NCBI GenBank assembly: GCA_022497145.1
Contig: MU385883.1
Location: 186,001-250,000, forward strand
Length of the DNA: 64,000 nt
Source: Rostrohypoxylon terebratum
Taxonomy: Eukaryota > Ascomycota > Sordariomycetes > Xylariales > Hypoxylaceae
Reading direction: 5' to 3'
Below, one piece after another: positions 59,368-64,000 of the stretch. Position numbers and translations under genes: made by a program. Positions within the stretch are counted from its first letter, which is position 1. Each line of letters starts with the position of its first letter. The notes beneath the pieces are model-generated. The model made no database searches. It was given only the letters and a program-made list of their open reading frames with translations, and was not told the origin of the DNA.

Positions 59368-60010
59368 ATGGCCAAAGGCGGGATCGCAAAGAAAAAGAAG
59401 GGTGCGTATTCAGGTAATCTAATAATTTATTTCTTCCTCCTTCAATACCTGCTCTATGTTAATAATTAACAACTCTTTATAATCCATAGGTCCTTCAATT
59501 CACTCTCGAGCCGCAAGGCGCGCTACGTCCCCAGGCATCGATACGGATAAGTCGCTCAAGAATGTCCAACCTCCTTCCGAGTCAGTTGATTATCGACCTT
59601 CTATATTATCTATCCACCAGGGAGCCGGCGTCACAAAGAAGACGAAGAAGAGTCGGAATATGAGCTCTAAAGCACGGAGGAGATATGAGAAGGGACAGGA
59701 TCGAGCGGCCGCAATCATGGACCGAACGGAACAGAAAATTACAAAAAGCAAAGGGCAAGCTCGAACGATACAAACAAGACGAAAAACGTGGGACGAGGTC
59801 AATAACCAAATACCTACGACTAAGAAGTCTCGGGAAGAGGCAGAGGAAGAAGATGATAGTAACGATGATCGGGAAGCATCTGAGTTAGACGACGAAATGG
59901 GCGATGCGAACATCGAAGAGACAATCCAAAAAGCCTCAGCTATAGGCGCAAGTTCCGCACAGGAAAACCGAGAGGTTACAGTAGCAGAACAAGACGACGA
60001 GATCCTGTGA
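59368..60010 (+). CDS. ALB1: Ribosome biogenesis protein ALB1
   Basis: Two exons (59368-59401, 59490-60010) give 184 residues. The intron is 88 nt (GTGCGT...CATAG). Alb1 associates with Arx1 on late pre-60S ribosomal subunits and travels with them to the cytoplasm. The join gives MAKGGIAKKKKGPSIHSRAARR, the expected basic start. Further typical stretches are GVTKKTKKSRNMSSKARRRYEKG and a coiled, basic KARTIQTRRKTWDEVN-like segment, then an acidic tail (EEAEEEDDSNDD). The start at 59368 is preferred over the in-frame ATG at 59251 because similarity begins at MAKGG. It has the same function area as YTM1, 9 kb to the left. Confidence 0.85.
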
Positions 60011-60531
60011 TCTTAGCGTCTCACTATTCGGGCTGTCGGGTCATGGATACCTATTATATATATAGGCATTCTCGATGTAAGGAGGCGCAACCCACGCTTT
60101 TCAGTTTCGATCGTCTTTCTCGTTTTGAAATATTCTCCCATTCCCATAAAGATTCATTATGATTTGATACCTCAGATCAACTCGGCTAAGTCGCATGCAT
60201 TTTTTTTGTGCTTTGTGTCCATTGAAATCCAAATCCATCCAACCTTAGCAGTAGCTTGGGGGGACCCATCGACTCCACTAAAAACACTTATCGTTGTTAT
60301 CGATAACCATGCCTCCACCTCCAGCTACCAGGCTGCCCGGGTAAGTACGTGCTACATAGGTATCAGGTATTGTACAGTGTACTATGTACAATTTAGTAGG
60401 TACCCTAGCTAAGCTTAGGTATTTAACTTCTTCAGTATTATTATCTACACAAGTATGTAGAAAGTCAAACGCAAGAATTCCCATCTACAATTTTCAAGCC
60501 CGTAATAGTTCTTCATAATTACTATCTCATA
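60011..60531. other. Intergenic: ALB1 3' region and MFAP1 promoter
   Basis: Between two tandem plus-strand genes. A short ATG frame (MPPPPATRLPG) at 60309 runs into a strong GTAAGTAC donor at 60342, but splicing it to the MFAP1 region gives a stop. It could be a leader intron of MFAP1 with an upstream ORF. Confidence 0.5.
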
Positions 60532-61944
60532 ATGCCACCCGCGACGAAGTCGAAACGCATGACAGCAAATCCCGCGCGACCTACGCGATATCGCGCAGGA
60601 AAGGCAACAGGCGTCTCATCATCTGAATCCGAATCCGAATCCGAAGCCAGCGAAGATGAAGCCGAGCAACAACATCAACATCAACAGACCAAGCGTAAAA
60701 TTGCACCACCCCCAAAGGCACCTAGCGCAGGAAAAATCATTAGCAACCTCAGCAGAGTCAATCTCGATGAGCGCCGACATCAAGATCAGGAGGCTGAAAT
60801 AAGACGCGTAGAGGCTGTGAAAGCTGCTCGCCTAGCGGCCGAAGAAGGTTTCGTCACGGAAGAAAGTGAAGATGAAGACGAAGACGGCAGCGAAGAGGAA
60901 AGCGGCGAGGATGACAGTGAAGAAGAAGAAGAAGAGAGCAGTGAAGAAGAGGCACCACGACAATTGATGTTAAAGCCGAAGTTCGTACCTAAAAACCAAC
61001 GGGAAAAGACATCTACTCAAGAGCAGGACGAAGCCGCTAAATTAGCTGAAGAAGAGGCAAAAAGGAAGAAGGCCATGGATGACATGGTCGAAGAACAGAT
61101 GCGCAAAGATGCCGCCGCCCGTGCGACTAGGAAAGGACATTGGAATGATAACGTCGAGGATGAAGAGGATGTCGACACCGAAGACGATGTGGACCCTGAG
61201 GCCGAGTATGCAGCATGGAAAGTGCGCGAGCTAAAACGCATCAAACGAGAGCGCGAAGCCATAGAAGCACGGGAGAAGGAAAGGGAAGAAGTCGAGCGTC
61301 GACGGAACCTGACAGAAGAGGAACGTAAAGCGGAGGACGATGCCTTCATAGCTAAGCAGAAAGATGAAAAAGACTTGAAGGGGAAAATGACGTATATGCA
61401 AAAATACTACCACAAGGGTGCATTCTATCGGGACGAAGCAGAAGCCGAGGGATTGGCCAACCGGGATATAATGGGCACACGGATCGCGGACGATGTTAAA
61501 AATCGCGACCTCCTCCCTAAAGCGCTCCAGATTCGCGATATGACGAAATTGGGCAAGAAAGGAGCGTCTAAGTACAAGGACCTCAAGTCCGAGGATACGG
61601 GCCAATGGGGGAACTTCCGCGACACAAGACCTGGCAAGGATTTTGATCGATATAATGTTGATGACAGATATAAATCCGATCACGGTAGAGATAGGTCTGG
61701 TCCAGGAGGAGCCAACGCAATTCCCCTTGGCGATAGGAAGAAATCTGCCCCTGATGCGCCGCGAGAACCTTGGGGGGTTGAACGACGACGAAGTCAGGAT
61801 CGCGATAGTTACCGTCCCAGAGACGACCGCAGAGACAGAGATAGACTGGATCGAGACGGCCACGGTGGCCGAAGGAAGAGGGAGTCATCACGAGATGCGG
61901 ATCACTACGAAAGTGACAAGAGGCGAAAGACAGATATCAGATAG
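60532..61944 (+). CDS. MFAP1-type spliceosomal protein
   Basis: A single-exon, very charged protein of 470 residues. MFAP1 is a component of the spliceosomal B complex that works with Prp38 in activating pre-mRNA splicing; despite its name it is nuclear. Typical blocks are RPTRYRAGKA near the start, LMLKPKFVPKNQR at about residue 145, and the conserved C-terminal region MTYMQKYYHKGAFY, EAEAEGLANRDIMGTR, DLLPKALQIRDMTKLGKKG and TGQWG (about 285-365). Acidic runs of Glu/Ser/Asp lie at about 105-140, long basic/acidic helices at about 165-280, and an Arg/Asp-rich tail like other splicing factors at the end. The stop lies 177 bases from the stop of convergent POL12. Confidence 0.92.
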   Translation: MPPATKSKRMTANPARPTRYRAGKATGVSSSESESESEASEDEAEQQHQHQQTKRKIAPPPKAPSAGKIISNLSRVNLDERRHQDQEAEIRRVEAVKAARLAAEEGFVTEESEDEDEDGSEEESGEDDSEEEEEESSEEEAPRQLMLKPKFVPKNQREKTSTQEQDEAAKLAEEEAKRKKAMDDMVEEQMRKDAAARATRKGHWNDNVEDEEDVDTEDDVDPEAEYAAWKVRELKRIKREREAIEAREKEREEVERRRNLTEEERKAEDDAFIAKQKDEKDLKGKMTYMQKYYHKGAFYRDEAEAEGLANRDIMGTRIADDVKNRDLLPKALQIRDMTKLGKKGASKYKDLKSEDTGQWGNFRDTRPGKDFDRYNVDDRYKSDHGRDRSGPGGANAIPLGDRKKSAPDAPREPWGVERRRSQDRDSYRPRDDRRDRDRLDRDGHGGRRKRESSRDADHYESDKRRKTDIR

Positions 61945-62121
61945 ACGATTTTTATCTGCCAATTCATACTCTCACATCGCCTAGCTAAGGACCCAAGGGG
62001 GCATCCATAAAGCGATTCGCCGAAAACACATGCATTTGGGGTAGACCAATAGTCAGTCAGGTATCTTGTTTCTATTTCTTATTATTTGTGATCTAGTATG
62101 ACATGGCGATTTCTGGAGTAA

Positions 62122-63959
62122 TCATATCCTCGTAATCTCGACCCTGGCCCTTTCAAAGACCTTGTGATGCACCATCTCTCCCTTGCTCAATTCTTCCTCT
62201 GTTACCTTTGGTGGAAATAACGTCATCCGAGCATATGTACCTGCACCCCTTCTTTTCGAGAGGTATCCTGGGTTGATCACCAAAACACTCTCCACAACCT
62301 GATTTGCGTCAGCGGTCAATTTAGATATTCATGACAAGAGCCAATGATTTCAAGAATTTCTTACCTTTGCAAAAGGAGGCAAAGCGCTCGGTATAATCAT
62401 GACATCGGGTCTCACTTCCATCATCTCGCCAAGCTTGAGATAACTCAAGTCAAGCATAGCACCAGTAGGCAACCCGTCTTCTGTGCCAGCTTTTGGGAGC
62501 TTCTTCCGGTCTACCGAAGGAAATATCGGGAAATAATGTCGCTGCTCGATCAAGTATTTCGGTGCTCTTGAAGAAAAGTTGGGTTCTACGGTTCGACTAC
62601 CAATAAGCTCTTCGTGAGTTAAATCCCAAAAAATATCCTGAGATGAAACCCCAAGCAACATCTCATTTATGAAGAGCGTCATTGGGTTGCCCACTATACG
62701 TGCTGCCTTAGGTAACCCCAGGTCCTTCCTCTGGATCAGGTCCTGTGGCCAGGATACGTGTCTATCAATTACATCACGTACGGATGGTATCAAGAGAATG
62801 GTAATGGTGGGGTTGGATGCAACAAGACGGTTCAAAGCCGGAGAAATCATGTACTTGAAGACGGTGGACATCGTCGCAGAATCGAGGTCTCCAGCTTCTT
62901 CTGGAAGATCAAAGTCGCCCGTGGAAATCAAGGGATGGTCAACGTCGATAAAAGGTCCCGTCAAGATTAGAGCATCGGCGCATGTATCTGCTGCTTGGCT
63001 GCAAATGGCATGGAGAGGCTCAAAGTCGAGATTATCGTCAGCCGAATAAGGGCCTGAGCCGAGAATGATGTTTAATGGCGCAGGTTCGTCGTCAGACTCC
63101 ATCGCATCCGGTCCACCCCGAAGTCGTTCCCGATGAGCTTCGATAACTGCTGGGGAGGACGCGGCGTTAGGAAGCAAAGGTAAGTCAAGCACTTCTTGAA
63201 CGACAAACTCCTTGCCAGACGAATTGATACCTCTCAATGCAGCGATTTGTCCCGGGAAGAATTGATAGCGACCATTGAGCTTTTTCAAGTTCAAGGGAGC
63301 CCTGAGGCCTCCACCCGTTCGTCTTGAAGTCTCCAAGACAAGTGACGCCGCATTGAGCTTGCCCTCTGAGGAATCCGACGCAATTCGGCCAACGGCGACA
63401 ATTTCCGTGGTGCTTTGGCTGGCTGCGCTGCCAAACTCACTCTCGTCTATCTTGAGCTGGTCTCTCACGAGGACTAGAAAATCGTCTATCCGGTCATCTA
63501 AAATCTCGGATGCTTCGGAAGATTTCATGGCAAGTGTTTTGTAGCCCAATTTCTTGAGATCAAATGCTGCATTCAGTTTAATACGCGACTCTGCGTAAGG
63601 TACTATTACAGGTCCGGGAGGGTTTAGATGCTCATTCAGGATCTCTATCACCTCACCAGGGTTAGGCCGATCGTTAAAAGAAGTCGCCCTACCGTATATA
63701 TTAGCAAACTAAGGCGGAACAGATACGAAATGGAATTGGATGGAATGAAAAGGAGTGAACCGAAACCTACGATACAATATTCATAGAATCTAACTGATTC
63801 TCTATTTTTAATGGGCTCCGGTTCTTATAGTCAGGCGAACTACTGAGAATATTACCCTTCACCCTCGTTATGGAGGGTGTCTCATTCGGATTTCGTCTCT
63901 TGGGGGCGCTCTTGTTGAGCTTACCCGTGCCTGGGGTATTGGGAACCATTCCTTCTAGC
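62122..63959 (-). CDS. POL12: DNA polymerase alpha subunit B, 5' end outside window
   Basis: Three exons are visible (63959-63771, 63688-62365, 62298-62122). They give 562 residues of the C-terminal part. The exon at 63959 follows a CATAG acceptor and starts within a codon, so at least one more exon lies beyond the right edge. Subunit B of polymerase alpha-primase (yeast Pol12, human POLA2) links the catalytic subunit to the replisome and telomere factors. The visible part starts with a linker (VPNTPGTGKLNKSAPKRR) that holds likely CDK-type Ser/Thr-Pro sites. The OB fold follows (VAVGRIASDSSEGKLNAASLVLE, FFPGQIAALRGIN). Then comes the inactive phosphoesterase domain (NIILGSGPY, ADALILTGPFIDVDHP, ILLIPSVRDVIDRHVSWPQ, VGNPMTLFINE) and the final VINPGYLSKRRGAGTYARMTL. 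Introns are 82 and 66 nt. Confidence 0.94.
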
Positions 63960-64000
63960 CTATGCGATGTCAGTCCGCGTGCTGATTAGAATAGCGACAT

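Noticed and set aside
60309..60341. Mini exon MPPPPATRLPG followed by GTAAGTAC, as a first exon of MFAP1
   Set aside because: Splicing to the acceptor before 60532 reaches a stop before the MFAP1 frame. MFAP1 has its own ATG at 60532.

Overview
The window reads as nuclear DNA of a filamentous ascomycete (Pezizomycotina, most likely Sordariomycetes). The evidence is short spliceosomal introns (47 to 105 nt, with one of 619 nt), fungal-type gene families (PFA3, YTM1, ALB1, TFIIIC tau138, GH7 cellulase), dense microsatellites between genes, and no operons, rRNA, tRNA or CRISPR. The order Xylariales is only a guess from the style of the intergenic DNA. All gene models below were built by eye from open frames, GT-AG splice sites and family motifs. 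Every complete multi-exon model keeps one frame from ATG to stop.

Layout. Bases 1-18785 hold no gene I can recognise. They contain simple repeats, homopolymers, palindromes and one assembly gap (2555-2564) inside a poly-G/poly-C block. PLC1, a phosphoinositide-specific phospholipase C, occupies 18786-22262, and is followed by another empty stretch to 30056. From 30057 to the right edge the window is gene-dense, with 14 genes in 34 kb. In order these are PFA3 palmitoyltransferase (-), a secreted GH7 endoglucanase (-), a C2H2 zinc-finger protein (-), a tail-anchored UBC6/UBE2J-type E2 (+), TFIIIC subunit TFC3 (-), DNA polymerase delta subunit 2 (-), YTM1 (+), a WRN-type 3'-5' exonuclease (-), LSM5 (+), RPB11 (-), a membrane-anchored ubiquitin hydrolase like UBP16 (-), ALB1 (+), an MFAP1-type splicing factor (+), and DNA polymerase alpha subunit B (-), whose 5' end lies beyond the right edge.

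How the genes work together. From 39.7 kb on, most genes belong to nucleic-acid housekeeping: replication (POL31/POLD2, POL12/POLA2, exonuclease), transcription (TFC3, RPB11), RNA processing (LSM5, MFAP1) and 60S ribosome assembly (YTM1, ALB1). Three divergent pairs (POLD2/YTM1, exonuclease/LSM5, UBP16/ALB1) share promoter regions of about 0.5-0.7 kb. The GH7 cellulase is the one secreted, nutritional gene. Its promoter has a compact set of candidate elements: a TATA box, a CreA-type site and a CGG-N11-CCG site.

Most worth a second look: a peroxiredoxin-like first exon inside RPB11 intron 1, in the same splice phase as RPB11 exon 1; a palindromic ACCTAGGT-type motif scattered through the non-coding DNA; a stop-free, 3n-length intron immediately before the GH7 catalytic motif; two MluI cell-cycle boxes in front of POLD2; and the contrast between the empty left half and the packed right half. 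I found no clearly new biological system.
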